The notes: a model not told the origin generated them from the sequence alone. Shown: positions 19,374 to 29,246, numbered from the stretch's first letter. The stretch is 64,000 nucleotides of DNA from Phycisphaeraceae bacterium (GCA_019636655.1 JAHBXB010000006.1:1-64000); one strand, 5' to 3'. Numbers and translations: made by a program.

Positions 19374-20723
19374 TCAGGCTGGCGACTGGGCTCCCTCATC
19401 GGCGCGCACGCGGTAGTCCAGCGCCGTGACGTAGTCGCAGTTCCACAGCGGCCATGTTTCGTCGCCGCGGAAGCCGACGTACTCGCGCGGATCCCATCCC
19501 AGCTGGTCGAACACGTGCCGGGTCATCTCGGCATGGCGTTCCCACGCGTCCGAGTGCGCGTTGCCCAGCCCCGTCCCCAGCAGGCTCAGCAGGGGGGCGC
19601 CATCGATCTGCTCGTGCCAGCGGTCGATCAGGTCGCACCCTCCCGTCCCCCGGCCAAGGTACAGATGGAGAGAGGGCGTGCAGCCGCTCGCGAGCGATCG
19701 GTGGACGTACAGGTCCGCCACGAGGCGCTCGGCAGGAACCGACAGGTTGGTCGATTGCAGGAAGACCGGCGGGTCGTCGTGCTGCGGAATCGGCCCCACC
19801 CTCGGGAGGCGGTACGCCATGACCGCATCCATCGAGGCGCCTGGTTCAGCGTGCAGGTGGTCGAGCACCTGGATCAGCCGACCCGTCGTATCGCGCGAGG
19901 TGACGATCGGGAGGGGCGAGGAGCAGAACGCATCGAGCAAGCCGGTCGTACCGCGGCCCTCCAGCAGCGAGCCCTTCAGGTCGCAGTATTCCAGGCCGGG
20001 CAGCCGCCCGCTCACGTTGTCCTGCTGCGTCACCCATGACGACAGCACCAGCGGCAGGCCGCCGGCGACGGCGCGGAACCCGATGTGCGCGCGGGCATGG
20101 ACATACTCGAGTTCGCCGGGCGAATCGGGCCGCGGCCGAATGATGGACACGCTCGTGCGCGCAACGACGCTGCGCCCCGCGAGCACCTGGACCGCCTCGT
20201 GCATCGCCCGTCGGACATCCTCGCGCCGCCCGGGCGGCGCCGCGACGTGGCCCTTCGCAAGGTTCCCTTTCGTCGCGCCGATTCGAGCGACAAGCCTCGC
20301 ATGGCTGCCGCCACCCGCCCGGATCAACTCCTGAAAGTCCTCAATGGCCGAGGCCGCGCCCGCAAGCACCGCCTCGGAATCCGCCCCCAGCTTTCCCCGA
20401 GCCCCGACGACGCACTTCCGCAACCCCTCAACTCCCGGGATGCGGTTCAGAACCTCGATGTCGTCGGTCGCCGCCAGGGCCGAGATGACCCGGTACGCGA
20501 TCGCCCGATGGACTCCCAGGAGCCGTTCGAGGCCGGGCCCGGTTCGTTCGTGCGCCGGAAGCTCGCTGACCAGTGCAGAGAACTCGGCCTGCAGGCGCCG
20601 CCCGACATTGGCAGCCCAGGCTTGCTCCTTTTCGGTGAGCCGCTCGGTGCCCGGCGCTCTCGTGGTGGACATGGCCCGCCGCGCGCCCGCTCTCGGCTGG
20701 CGTTCTCCATTCTGGGTGGTCAT
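19374..20723 (-). CDS. Conserved protein of unknown function
   Basis: This is a 449-residue soluble protein that I do not recognise. It has a basic N-terminal tail (about 1-30), then a mainly helical region (about 30-170) that includes segments such as HRAIAYRVISALAA, and a mixed C-terminal domain with conserved-looking motifs (LYVHRSLASGCTPSLHLYLG, PLWNCDYVTALDYRV). GGAGGAC lies just upstream of ATG 20723, supporting the start. The gene is convergent with atpA, with only 19 bp between stops, and divergent from the PEP-CTERM-like gene, sharing a 124-bp intergenic region that holds a promoter and dyad. A regulatory role is possible from position only. Confidence 0.75.
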   Translation of the reverse strand: MTTQNGERQPRAGARRAMSTTRAPGTERLTEKEQAWAANVGRRLQAEFSALVSELPAHERTGPGLERLLGVHRAIAYRVISALAATDDIEVLNRIPGVEGLRKCVVGARGKLGADSEAVLAGAASAIEDFQELIRAGGGSHARLVARIGATKGNLAKGHVAAPPGRREDVRRAMHEAVQVLAGRSVVARTSVSIIRPRPDSPGELEYVHARAHIGFRAVAGGLPLVLSSWVTQQDNVSGRLPGLEYCDLKGSLLEGRGTTGLLDAFCSSPLPIVTSRDTTGRLIQVLDHLHAEPGASMDAVMAYRLPRVGPIPQHDDPPVFLQSTNLSVPAERLVADLYVHRSLASGCTPSLHLYLGRGTGGCDLIDRWHEQIDGAPLLSLLGTGLGNAHSDAWERHAEMTRHVFDQLGWDPREYVGFRGDETWPLWNCDYVTALDYRVRADEGAQSPA

Positions 20724-20748
20724 TTCGCGTCCTCCACCAACATTCTAC

Positions 20749-20808
20749 TTGACGGGGCGGCAAATGGCAGTATTCTCTCAGAGAGTCACTGAGAAAGTGA
20801 CTGAGAGA
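20749..20808 (+). promoter_or_regulatory. Promoter with overlapping palindromic operator
   Basis: TTGACG (20749-20754) and TATTCT (20771-20776) are 16 bp apart. Immediately downstream, and touching the -10, is a dyad: AGTCACT (20784-20790) and AGTGACT (20796-20802), a perfect 7-bp inverted repeat. Outer arms TCTCTCAG (20774-20781) and CTGAGAGA (20801-20808) are also complementary. The location suits a repressor site; a 5' UTR hairpin is the alternative. Confidence 0.6.
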
Positions 20809-20847
20809 TCATTCCCGGCCCCAGCCGGGGGAGGAGAGAGACGGCTT

Positions 20848-21717
20848 ATGGACATCAAGCGCGGTCTATGTGTCGGCGTGGTCGCCATTTCCAGTTTGAT
20901 GGCGAGCGGGGCTGAGGCCTCGCAGTTCTATGGTGTCACCACAACCGGCGTCCTTACGCGGTTCGATATGTCGGCGCACACGGTGACGACCATTGGGAAC
21001 ATCCAGGTCGGACCGACGAGTCCGACTGGGTTCGAAGACTTGGAGTTCGGCGGGAACGGGCAGCTGTACGCGGTCCGAGGATTCAGCGACGGCGTCTTTC
21101 CTCCGACCAACTTCAACGAGGTCTACCGGATTACAAACCTGGCGACGGGCAGCGCGCTGCTCTCGGCGTCGATGAGCAGTGCCACCGCTCGCAGGCACGC
21201 CAACATCGCGTACCGCCCAGCGGACGGGCTGTTCTACAGCAACCGCAACTCCGACGGACACCTCGGCACGCTTGACGTGACGACCGGCGCGTTCGTGGAC
21301 ACCGCAGGCATCTTCAACGGCCTGCGGAGCTACGTCGAAGCGCTCGCCGTGAACCCGACCACCGGGCTGGCATACGGCATTGTTGACATGGGCAGCGCGA
21401 TCGAAGGGACGATCAACTACTCGCTCATGAGCATGAACCTGCAGACAGGGACCGCTTCGCTCATCGGGTCGTTCGGCCAGGGATCCAACCGATTCAAGGC
21501 CCTCCGCTTCGACGATACCGGCACGGGATACACCGTCAACTCCAACAACGGGGACGTGTTCACCGTCAATCTCAGCACCGGCGCGGCAACGTTCGTTTTC
21601 GCGGGAGGGGCCGCCGCGGTGAATACCACCGGCCTTGCATTCGTCGTCCCGGCGCCGGGCGGGGTCGCGGGGCTGCTCCTTGCGGGAGCGGTTCTCGCTG
21701 GGCGGCGCCGCCGGTAG
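20848..21717 (+). CDS. Exported protein with a PEP-CTERM-like (VPAPG) anchor
   Basis: This is a 289-residue protein with an N-terminal signal peptide (about 1-25) and a body of short beta-rich repeats reminiscent of a beta-propeller (LYAVRGF, GLFYSNRNSDGHLGTLD, GLAYGIVD). The C-terminal tail VPAPGGVAGLLLAGAVLAGRRRR shows the motif, hydrophobic helix and Arg cluster of PEP-CTERM-class sorting signals, which in that system are recognised by an exosortase. ATG 20848 is preceded by GAGGAGAGAG; the open frame upstream covers the promoter and the divergent gene and is rejected. Expression is probably controlled by the dyad described at 20774-20808. Confidence 0.85.
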   Translation: MDIKRGLCVGVVAISSLMASGAEASQFYGVTTTGVLTRFDMSAHTVTTIGNIQVGPTSPTGFEDLEFGGNGQLYAVRGFSDGVFPPTNFNEVYRITNLATGSALLSASMSSATARRHANIAYRPADGLFYSNRNSDGHLGTLDVTTGAFVDTAGIFNGLRSYVEALAVNPTTGLAYGIVDMGSAIEGTINYSLMSMNLQTGTASLIGSFGQGSNRFKALRFDDTGTGYTVNSNNGDVFTVNLSTGAATFVFAGGAAAVNTTGLAFVVPAPGGVAGLLLAGAVLAGRRRR

Positions 21718-21775
21718 ATCTTGATCGTCCGACCACCAGATTGAACACACTGCGCCGTGGGGCCTGGAGTCCGCC

Positions 21776-23929
21776 ATGCGTCCTCAGCACCAGCAAGTCA
21801 TGATTCTCGCGGCCGCCACTGTGGTCGCGCCCGTGTGCCTGGCCGTAGGGCCGCTGCGCCCCGTCGCGCTGACAGGTACCTCGGGCCCGCTCGGCCCCGG
21901 GCTGGGACCCGGTATCACGTTCAGTTCGATGCAGTTGATCAAAACCGTACATCCCGAGTTCGGCACCTTCCTCCCGGCCGGACCCTCCATCAGCGGGACG
22001 GGCGCCGTCGTGTTCGGCGGCGTGCTCGGGGGCCCCGGTATCACCACCGCAAACGGCTCGGGCATCTGGGCGGCGCGCGGCGGATCGGTCCTTTCTCTGG
22101 TGGCCCGCCGTGGCGACGCGGTCCCTGGTTTGGCCGCCGGCTACACCTTCGGCGAGTTCTTTAGGGCGCCGCAGATCTGTGACACGGGGGCGGTGACGTT
22201 CCAGTCCATGATCGGCGGGAACGACTCCAGCGTGGGCATGGACGAGGGCACCTTCTCTGAGCGGTCCGGCTGGCCCATGGCGCTGATCCGCGAAGGCGTG
22301 ACGATTGTTCCCGAGACCAGTCCGCCGATTGTTTTCGGCGGGACCAATCTTGAGGGCGATCCGTGGGGCAATAACGGCTGGGCGCTCAACCGCCTCGGCG
22401 AGACGGCCCTGCGGTGCTTCGTGCGGGACTTCAACCCGCCCGCTCCGCAGTTCAACCCGCTCTTCGGTGTGTACTCCGACGTCGGCGGCCCCCTCGCCAA
22501 GCACTACCGCGGCGGCGACAGTTGGACCGACGGCACACAGACCATCCACTTCACCGGCTGCAGCAATCCGCGAATCAACGACTCCGGCGCTTTCCTCACC
22601 GTCCGGCTGACCGACGTCGCGGGCGGGCTTCAGCCCTGGACCAACCGCGCGTTGGACGGGAGCGGGTTCGGTGTTCCGGGTGTTGGTCCGCTTCACCGCA
22701 TCTTCATCCCCAGTATCACGATCGCGCCGGGTACGGCCGCCGTGTTCTCGAGCGTCTGGAGCCTGTTGAACTTCCACCTGAACTCAGCCGGGAGGATCGC
22801 GTTCGCCGCAGATCTGAACGAGGGCGGCCCGGGGGCCTCCGGCGGGTTCTGGTCTGATGCAAGGTTCGGCCCGCTCCAACTGGTCGCCCTCAGCGGCGGT
22901 CCGGCCCCGGGCACCCCAGCCGGTGTCGTCTTCAATACCAACGCCCAGTTTGTCCTTAGTTCAGCCCTGGCCGACAACAACGTCGTGGTGATCCGCGGGC
23001 AGTTGCTGCAGAGCGCCGGCGTCGGCGCCGGGAACGACACCGGGATCTGGTCCACCCGATCAACCACCACGGGGCTGCCCGGCAATCTCCGGCTCGTCGT
23101 CCGGGAGGGCTCACCGGTTCCGGCCGGTTCCGGGCCGGATTATGACGGCCTCAACTTCGGCGAGTTCAGCCGGTTCTGGGTCAACGCGGCCGGGCGCGTC
23201 GCGTTCATCACCCAGCACAACGATTTCACACAGGCCATCTGGATCGAGCAGGCGGACGGCACGTTGGCGCCGGTGGTCAAGGAGTTCACCACGCTCGACC
23301 TGTACGGCGATGGCTCTGACGTACGGTTCATCTCCCAGATCGACCCGGTCTTCAATACCGCGGCTACCGGCGGCAGCCTTGCCACGGCGTTCAATGACCA
23401 GGGGGATATCGCGGTGCGGATCATCTTCGCGGGCGGCTCGGAGGGGATCTTCACCACCGCCCCGTCCGTGCCCTGCCAAGCGCCGGCCCAGACAGCACCT
23501 CCCGCGACGCAGGCTGTTCTGGCCGGTGATCCCGTGTCGTTCACCGTCGGATCCTCCGGCACCGGCCCCATCCGCCACCAGTGGCGTCGCAACGGCGTTC
23601 CGATCCCGGCAGCGCAGCTGGCCACACTCGCGATCAGTAGCGCGGCCGAATCGGATGCCGGGACGTACGACTGCGTCCTGACAAACCCCTGCGGCAGCAC
23701 GATCAGCAGCCCCGCCACACTGACCATCGGCACGCCTTGCCCGGCCGATTTCGACGGCAACGGCTCGATCGAGCCGACCGACATCGCCGCGTTCGTGAAC
23801 GCGTGGCTCTTCAGCCTCACGAACCCGCCCGACCTGGGTGGCGACTTCGACCACAACGGCACCGTCGAGCCCGCGGACATCGCGACATTCGTGAGCGCCT
23901 GGGTGGCGGCACTGACCAACGGGTGCTGA
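21776..23929 (+). CDS. Secreted protein with Ig-like and C-terminal dockerin-like module
   Basis: This is a 717-residue exported protein with a signal peptide (about 1-24) and a large body (about 25-560) of repeating 'G.VVF.....GI(W/T)' units like those of choice-of-anchor planctomycete proteins (I recall DUF7453-type repeats). An Ig-like domain (about 570-650) carries SDAGTYDCVLTNPCG, and a dockerin-like tail has two Asp-rich loops (ADFDGNGSIEPTDIAAFVNAW and GDFDHNGTVEPADIATFVSAW). The chain ends in ..TNGC with Cys as the last residue. That end is the hallmark of the GC-type dockerin family and probably a surface-attachment or sorting signal. A Rho-independent terminator follows at 23966. 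Confidence 0.85.
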   Translation: MRPQHQQVMILAAATVVAPVCLAVGPLRPVALTGTSGPLGPGLGPGITFSSMQLIKTVHPEFGTFLPAGPSISGTGAVVFGGVLGGPGITTANGSGIWAARGGSVLSLVARRGDAVPGLAAGYTFGEFFRAPQICDTGAVTFQSMIGGNDSSVGMDEGTFSERSGWPMALIREGVTIVPETSPPIVFGGTNLEGDPWGNNGWALNRLGETALRCFVRDFNPPAPQFNPLFGVYSDVGGPLAKHYRGGDSWTDGTQTIHFTGCSNPRINDSGAFLTVRLTDVAGGLQPWTNRALDGSGFGVPGVGPLHRIFIPSITIAPGTAAVFSSVWSLLNFHLNSAGRIAFAADLNEGGPGASGGFWSDARFGPLQLVALSGGPAPGTPAGVVFNTNAQFVLSSALADNNVVVIRGQLLQSAGVGAGNDTGIWSTRSTTTGLPGNLRLVVREGSPVPAGSGPDYDGLNFGEFSRFWVNAAGRVAFITQHNDFTQAIWIEQADGTLAPVVKEFTTLDLYGDGSDVRFISQIDPVFNTAATGGSLATAFNDQGDIAVRIIFAGGSEGIFTTAPSVPCQAPAQTAPPATQAVLAGDPVSFTVGSSGTGPIRHQWRRNGVPIPAAQLATLAISSAAESDAGTYDCVLTNPCGSTISSPATLTIGTPCPADFDGNGSIEPTDIAAFVNAWLFSLTNPPDLGGDFDHNGTVEPADIATFVSAWVAALTNGC

Positions 23930-23965
23930 CAGCCCCGCTGGAGACGGGTGAATCTGTGTTGCACG

Positions 23966-24001
23966 ACTCCCCCCGCGCCCAGGCGAGGGGAGTTCTTTTT
24001 T
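23966..24001 (+). terminator. Rho-independent terminator
   Basis: ACTCCCC (23966-23972) pairs with GGGGAGT (23987-23993), followed by a run of T (23994-24001). It ends the 21776-23929 gene. Confidence 0.8.
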
Positions 24002-24143
24002 GAGCGGCCCATCCGCGGCCTCGCTCTCAGGTCATCGCCGTGTGCGAGGGGAAGCCCCAGTCTGCAATCAGTTTGCGAACGGAGTTGTCGGCCTCTGCGA
24101 GGCCCGCGAAATCCAGGCCGCAGCCGTGTTTGCCGGGAAGGGT

Positions 24144-24171
24144 TTGACAACTCGCGACATCCCATTAGGCT
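24144..24171 (+). promoter_or_regulatory. Promoter of the 24363 gene
   Basis: TTGACA (24144-24149) and TAGGCT (24166-24171) are 16 bp apart, about 190 bp before the start codon. The rest of 24002-24362 holds no convincing gene; a 29-codon frame from ATG 24245 is probably noise in the leader. Confidence 0.55.
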
Positions 24172-24362
24172 GGACGAGGACAGAGGCTCCCATCGGGCGC
24201 GCCTCATGGCGTGCGCGCCCGGTTGGAACGGAAACGCAGGAGGTATGGGCGAGGGGACGCAGGAGGATGGGACGGAGGGGGTGTTGACTCGTGACGGGGT
24301 GCGGCAGGCTGTTCGCGGCTGCGGTGTCGTTTGACGTTTCAAACTCAGCAGGAGATTCCCAG

Positions 24363-25943
24363 ATGAAGACTCGCGTGTGCATGGGGGCGGCCTCGTTGAT
24401 GTTCGCGGCGGGCGCGATGGCCGGCGTGCCCGATGTCGACGTGCTCTACAGCCGCGTCGGCGCGACCTCTGCGATCCCCGGAGCTCAGGAGAACGACGGC
24501 TCTCCCGCCGCCACTGCGTGGAACACCATGCTGGAGTTCTGGCTCAGCCCCGACGGCTCCAAGTGGCTGCTCAAGGGCACCTCGACGCAGGCCACCACGG
24601 CCGACAACCTGCTCATGCTCGGCTCGGGCGGAGCCGGATCGGTCATCCTCCAGGACGGCCGACCCTTCCCCGGCGCCGTCGGCGGCGAGATCGTCGACTT
24701 CATCTCCACCTCGAACATGTACCCCTTCAACCAGAACAACGAGTGGGCGATCGCGCTCCGGGCCCGCGGCGGCGTCGCCTCGGTCTTCCAGAAGGTTCTT
24801 CGGTTCTCTTCCGCGGACGTCGGCGAACTCCGCTTCCAGATGGGCGATCTCTACACCGGCATGGTCGACAACCCCGTCGGCAGTTCCGGCGATGAGATCC
24901 TCGGCAACTCCGTCGGCACCGTCCACCTGCTCAACGACGGCCGGATCGGCACCCACGACACCACCATCGGCAACATCTCGACCACGCGCCGGCCCGGACT
25001 GGCCTACGACAAGGTGAAGTACCTCCAGGCCCGCCTCGACAGCGTGACGCCCATCACCGGCGTCGGCTCGATCCTCATCACCGACATCGCCTCCACCGGC
25101 ACGATCTCGCTCTTCTGGACCTCCCCCGACGGCACGCGCACGGTCGTCCGCGCCCGCCCGGACCAGGACGGCAACGGCACCAACATCCCCGCCGACCCTG
25201 ACGCCGTCGTCGTCGACGGCCAGGTCCGCCTCCAGGTCGGCCAGACCATCCCCGGCGACACGATCTCCGTCACCGGCATCAACCAGACCAGCGTCGCCTC
25301 GAACAACGACTGGTACGCCCGCGGCGCCTACTCCGGCGGCGCCTTCGCCGTCCGCAACGGCACCGTCATCGCCAAGACCGGCGACCCCATCGGCGGCGGC
25401 AGCAACTGGGGCGGCACCTTCCTCACCATCTCCGGCAACAGCAACGGCGACTACGTCATCGCCGGCAAGTCCGACAACGCCGACCCCGCCTTCGATGACG
25501 TCATCGTCGTCAACGGCGAGGTCGTCCTCCGCGAGGGAGACCCCGTCTCGGTGAACGGCGACACCGTCTACATCGGCCGCGCCAACACCGCGCTCGCCGC
25601 CTTCTCCGGCAGCGGCTCCAACATCATCGGCATCGCCCCGGACAAGACCGTCTACGTCATCGCCCAGCTCCGCACCGAGGCGGCCGGCGGGGCCGACTAC
25701 AACGGCGGCTCCGGCACGCCCTACTCGCTGATCCGCATCAACGTCGGCACCTGCCCGGCGGACTTCGATGGCAACGGCACCGTCGACCCCACCGACATCG
25801 CCACCTTCATCAACGCCTGGTTCAACAGCCTCAACAACCCGCCGGACCTCGCGGGCGACTTCGACGGCAACGGCATCATCGAGCCCGCCGATATCGCCAC
25901 CTTCATCAACGCCTGGTTCGACGCCGTCTCCAACGGCTGCTAA
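24363..25943 (+). CDS. Secreted protein with C-terminal dockerin-like module
   Basis: This is a 526-residue exported protein with a signal peptide ending near AMAG (about residue 20). Its beta-rich body has repeated units (GTVIAKTGDPIGGG, NGEVVLREGDPVSVNGDTV) of the type seen in planctomycete choice-of-anchor proteins. Two Asp-rich dockerin-like loops (ADFDGNGTVDPTDIATFINAW and GDFDGNGIIEPADIATFINAW) follow, and the C-terminus is SNGC. The two loops are nearly identical at DNA level. ATG 24363 has AGGAG at 24350-24354. Codon use is extremely GC-rich, giving a long false antisense open frame. A strong terminator follows at 26025. Confidence 0.87.
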   Translation: MKTRVCMGAASLMFAAGAMAGVPDVDVLYSRVGATSAIPGAQENDGSPAATAWNTMLEFWLSPDGSKWLLKGTSTQATTADNLLMLGSGGAGSVILQDGRPFPGAVGGEIVDFISTSNMYPFNQNNEWAIALRARGGVASVFQKVLRFSSADVGELRFQMGDLYTGMVDNPVGSSGDEILGNSVGTVHLLNDGRIGTHDTTIGNISTTRRPGLAYDKVKYLQARLDSVTPITGVGSILITDIASTGTISLFWTSPDGTRTVVRARPDQDGNGTNIPADPDAVVVDGQVRLQVGQTIPGDTISVTGINQTSVASNNDWYARGAYSGGAFAVRNGTVIAKTGDPIGGGSNWGGTFLTISGNSNGDYVIAGKSDNADPAFDDVIVVNGEVVLREGDPVSVNGDTVYIGRANTALAAFSGSGSNIIGIAPDKTVYVIAQLRTEAAGGADYNGGSGTPYSLIRINVGTCPADFDGNGTVDPTDIATFINAWFNSLNNPPDLAGDFDGNGIIEPADIATFINAWFDAVSNGC

Positions 25944-25945
25944 CC

Positions 25946-25975
25946 CCCCCTCCCCCGCCTTGGCGGGGGCTGGGG
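25946..25975. repeat. REP-like GC hairpin after the stop codon
   Basis: CCCCCGCC (25952-25959) pairs with GGCGGGGG (25962-25969), flanked by C-run and CTGGGG. The right half resembles G-rich segments inserted in genes elsewhere in the window (for example 42668-42690). Confidence 0.5.
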
Positions 25976-26024
25976 AATCGCGCGGCCGCGTGAATGGGCG
26001 GCTGCGGTCGGCGAAGGAACAAAA

Positions 26025-26062
26025 GGGCCCGGCGAGGATCGCTCGCCGGGCCCTCTTCGTTT
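26025..26062 (+). terminator. Rho-independent terminator
   Basis: A perfect 12-bp stem GGGCCCGGCGAG (26025-26036) and CTCGCCGGGCCC (26042-26053) has a 5-nt loop and is followed by TCTTCGTTT. Confidence 0.85.
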
Positions 26063-26213
26063 CGCGCTGCATCGCGGATCCGAACGGATAATGAAAATAG
26101 GCCTTGAATGAAAAGTCATCCGGCACTATGTTGTCTGCCTGCATCCGGGCCCTAGACGAGTGTCGGTGGCCACCTTAATCAAGATCGCGGAGTCGAACTT
26201 GAGGAACGATGAC

Positions 26214-28871
26214 ATGGCGACGAGGTGCTCACAAACGTTAGCAAGGCCCCTGGTTTGCCCCCCCTTCCACTTGCGATGGCTCTTCAGCGTGGGCTTCGCC
26301 GCGAGTGTCTCCATGCCCGCCATCGCCCAGTGGGTTCCTAACTACAAGGACTACTCGATCGAGCGTCTGGGGCTGTTTGGACCGGGGTACACCGGCAGCA
26401 CTGGGGTGCAGAGAACCTCGGTGCACTCGGTCACCCCACCCGCCGACGGTCGGATCCTGGGGATGTCCACTCGCGTCATGTACGTGGACACTGCAAAGGG
26501 TCAGGATTTGTGGGTCTACACCCCCGGCATGGGTACGCGGCAGGTTGGACTGACCGGCGGTATCTACCTTTCTGCTACGATACACCAAACCAGTAGTTTC
26601 TTTGCAGATACACCGAACAACCCTGCCAATCTCGTGGCCGGGACCAGCGGCCAGTACAATCTAGGGCGGGCCGTGCCGGACGGGCGCGATGCGTGGGTAT
26701 GGGATGGTTCGGCCACTCGGCAAATTGGGCTATTTGGTCAGGATTACACCGGGTCCTTCGGGACTCGCACCAGCGGCTTCTTCGAGTTTGATACATCCTA
26801 TTACCGGCCGGTGTGGTGCCTTGCGGGCTATTCCTACCTCTATACCGGAGCGGGAAGGACAGAGAACGGCCAGGACGCTTGGGTGTGGACCGGCGATTCG
26901 ACCGTGCAGATCGGGCTCGTTGATGCCGAGCACACCCATCCCATTACGGGGTTCCGGTACAGCGTCGCAATGCTGGGAAACCCCGCATGCCAGGTCGCTG
27001 GGACGTCGAAATTGGTGGGTTCCAATGGGGATGATGCCTGGGTGTGGACCGGTCAGTCAACGCAGCGGATCGGCCTCGCTGGCGTGCCGTACCAGGGCAG
27101 CGGGGGCTACCGGCACAGCGAGCCGCAGTTGCTGAATGCGGCCGGGCAGGTTGCAGGATACACCAATCGAATTACCGGCTTGAACACAGCCAACGGTTAT
27201 GATGTCTGGGTCTGGAACGGCTCCACCACGCAGCAGATCGGTTTCACAGGCGAAGGATACGTCGGCAGCGCGGGCTATCAGCGGAGCACTTTGCAAGCTC
27301 AGAACGAGGCCGGTCAGATCATCGGCAGGTCATACCTGTACACCGGCGTGAACACAGAAGTTGGGAGCACCGCCTGGTTTTGGAGCGGCGGCACGACCAC
27401 TCGCATCGGCCTCGAGGGCGCGGGCTATCGGCATGGAGTTGCTTCCAAGCTGACCGAGTCCGGGCAGGTCGCCGGCGCGTCAGGGCGAGAGCTTCCCGGC
27501 GGCACATACGCCTGGGACGCGTGGCTGTGGGACGGTGCCGAGACGCGGCAGATCGGGCTCACAGGCGCCGACTACATCGGGAGCGAGGGGTACCAGAATA
27601 ACTCAGTATTAGGAATAAGTGAGAACGGGCGGGTGCGTGGGTATGCCATTCGTGTGAGCGGCGTGGCGACGAACAACGGAAGTGATGCGTGGATCTGGGA
27701 CGGTGTAACCACTCATCGCCTCGGACTTGCCGGAGAGGCCCACACGGGCAGCGAGGGGTACCGATACAGCGATCCTTATTACTACCTGCTGACGCCTACG
27801 GCGGACAAGGCCGCGGGAACCTCGCGGCGGTACCTCGGTGTGAACACGTCCAATGGAGAGGATGCCTGGATATGGGATGGAATGACGACACGACAGGTCG
27901 GGCTGACTGACCCCGAGTTTACCGGGAGCGCGGGATACCAGTTGAGCAGTGTGGTGTCTCTGAATTCCGCCGGACAAACGGTTGGGTACTCAATGCGGAT
28001 CAGCGGCGTGAACACCAACAGCGGACTTGTCGCCTGGTACTACGACCCCGCCACCGGGCTCACCACGCCGATTGTCGGCAGCGTTCGCACGACAGACAAC
28101 TACAAGTACTCCATACCAAGGGTCCTTACCGAGGACGGCTTTCTGCTCGGCTCGTACACCTACTTCGCGGGCGGCGTCGGCTCGGGCGAAACGCGTGCCT
28201 TTGCCTTCCGCCCGGACATTGGCTTCACAGACCTGCGTGAACTCATCACCGTCGGCCTCGGCGACTCGGGCTGGAGCCAACTCTGGAGCGCCACGACCTC
28301 GTACGGGCTTGGGTCCATGCTCGGCTACGGATACGTCCATGGTCAAACGTCTGGCCTCTCGGTGCAGAGCCAGAGTGTGTGCCTCATGACCCTTCGCCCG
28401 TGCGCCGACGTCCCGGGCATCACCGCGTCGCCTTCGCCGATCACCGCGTGCCCGGGCGGCCAGGCCACGCTCTCCATCACGACATCCGCCGCGGGCCCAT
28501 TCACGTGCCGGTGGAGAAAGAACACTGTTCCGATCGACCTTGCCGTCAATCCAACGGCGGAGAGGGCGACCCTCACAATCCCTGCCGTCTCCGCGGCGGA
28601 CGTCGCGTCCTACGACTGCGTTGTCACGAACGCGTGCGGTACCGCGACCAGCACCCCGGCGATGCTCACGCTCTGCACGGCGGATGCAAACTGCGATGGA
28701 GAGGTCTCACCCACCGACATCGCCGTTTTCATCAACGCATGGTTCACTAGCATTCAGAACGGCACGCCGCCTCCCGCTCCAGGTGACTTTGACGGCAACG
28801 GCGTCGTCGAACCAGCCGACATCGGCGGCTTCATCGGAGCCTGGTTCGCGGCCGTGAGCAACGGCTGCTAA
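26214..28871 (+). CDS. Repeat-rich secreted protein with Ig-like and dockerin-like modules
   Basis: This is an 885-residue exported protein. The signal peptide ends near SMPAIAQW; I chose ATG 26214, which follows GAGG (26201-26204) and gives a normal signal sequence. About ten repeats of roughly 60 residues follow, each with 'DAWVWDG..T.QIGL.G..Y.GS.GYQ.S....N..GQV.GYS', resembling HAF-type beta repeats. Then come an Ig-like domain (about 740-830, ASYDCVVTNACG) and a dockerin-like tail (ANCDGEVSPTDIAVFINAW and GDFDGNGVVEPADIGGFIGAW) ending SNGC. The DNA of the repeat region is AT-richer than its neighbours. Function is unknown; surface display is likely. Confidence 0.85.
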   Translation: MATRCSQTLARPLVCPPFHLRWLFSVGFAASVSMPAIAQWVPNYKDYSIERLGLFGPGYTGSTGVQRTSVHSVTPPADGRILGMSTRVMYVDTAKGQDLWVYTPGMGTRQVGLTGGIYLSATIHQTSSFFADTPNNPANLVAGTSGQYNLGRAVPDGRDAWVWDGSATRQIGLFGQDYTGSFGTRTSGFFEFDTSYYRPVWCLAGYSYLYTGAGRTENGQDAWVWTGDSTVQIGLVDAEHTHPITGFRYSVAMLGNPACQVAGTSKLVGSNGDDAWVWTGQSTQRIGLAGVPYQGSGGYRHSEPQLLNAAGQVAGYTNRITGLNTANGYDVWVWNGSTTQQIGFTGEGYVGSAGYQRSTLQAQNEAGQIIGRSYLYTGVNTEVGSTAWFWSGGTTTRIGLEGAGYRHGVASKLTESGQVAGASGRELPGGTYAWDAWLWDGAETRQIGLTGADYIGSEGYQNNSVLGISENGRVRGYAIRVSGVATNNGSDAWIWDGVTTHRLGLAGEAHTGSEGYRYSDPYYYLLTPTADKAAGTSRRYLGVNTSNGEDAWIWDGMTTRQVGLTDPEFTGSAGYQLSSVVSLNSAGQTVGYSMRISGVNTNSGLVAWYYDPATGLTTPIVGSVRTTDNYKYSIPRVLTEDGFLLGSYTYFAGGVGSGETRAFAFRPDIGFTDLRELITVGLGDSGWSQLWSATTSYGLGSMLGYGYVHGQTSGLSVQSQSVCLMTLRPCADVPGITASPSPITACPGGQATLSITTSAAGPFTCRWRKNTVPIDLAVNPTAERATLTIPAVSAADVASYDCVVTNACGTATSTPAMLTLCTADANCDGEVSPTDIAVFINAWFTSIQNGTPPPAPGDFDGNGVVEPADIGGFIGAWFAAVSNGC

Positions 28872-29246
28872 ACCCCAGGTCCCCATTCCCGCGGCGGCAG
28901 AGCACACGACTCTGTGGGGTGGTTGAAGAACGTCTGATATGGGCCGGCGCAGGAGTTGTTTCGCCAGGATTCGGAGTTGTTCCGGGCGGGTTTGGAGGGA
29001 TGAGGGGCGGAGATGCTGGCGAGCCGGAGTTTGGGGGAGTGGGCTGAGGGAAGACCCGGAACCCCCGCCGTTTGGCCGCCCACACCCCAGCCGGCGGGGA
29101 ATTCTACATGGACCCGCGACGGGGCACAGCGCGCTGCGGCCGGGTGTCACGGGGCGCTGCTGGCCGCGCCAGGCCGCTCCGCCGACTGGGGTGGGGGGGG
29201 AGTGGACTCGGGCCCGATGGCCCATCCCGGCACCTAGCATTTCGAG
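28872..29246. other. Intergenic region before the FRG gene
   Basis: These 375 bp contain no convincing gene. GGAGTTGTT is repeated twice 21 bp apart (around 28951 and 28972). The DNA is very GC-rich to about 29200. TAGCAT (29235-29240) lies 6 nt before the FRG gene ATG and may be its -10 element. Confidence 0.5.

Noticed and set aside
24345-26144. 599-codon minus-strand frame
   Set aside because: Antisense to the dockerin-module gene; its Val/Asp/Gly repeats mirror that gene's codon bias.
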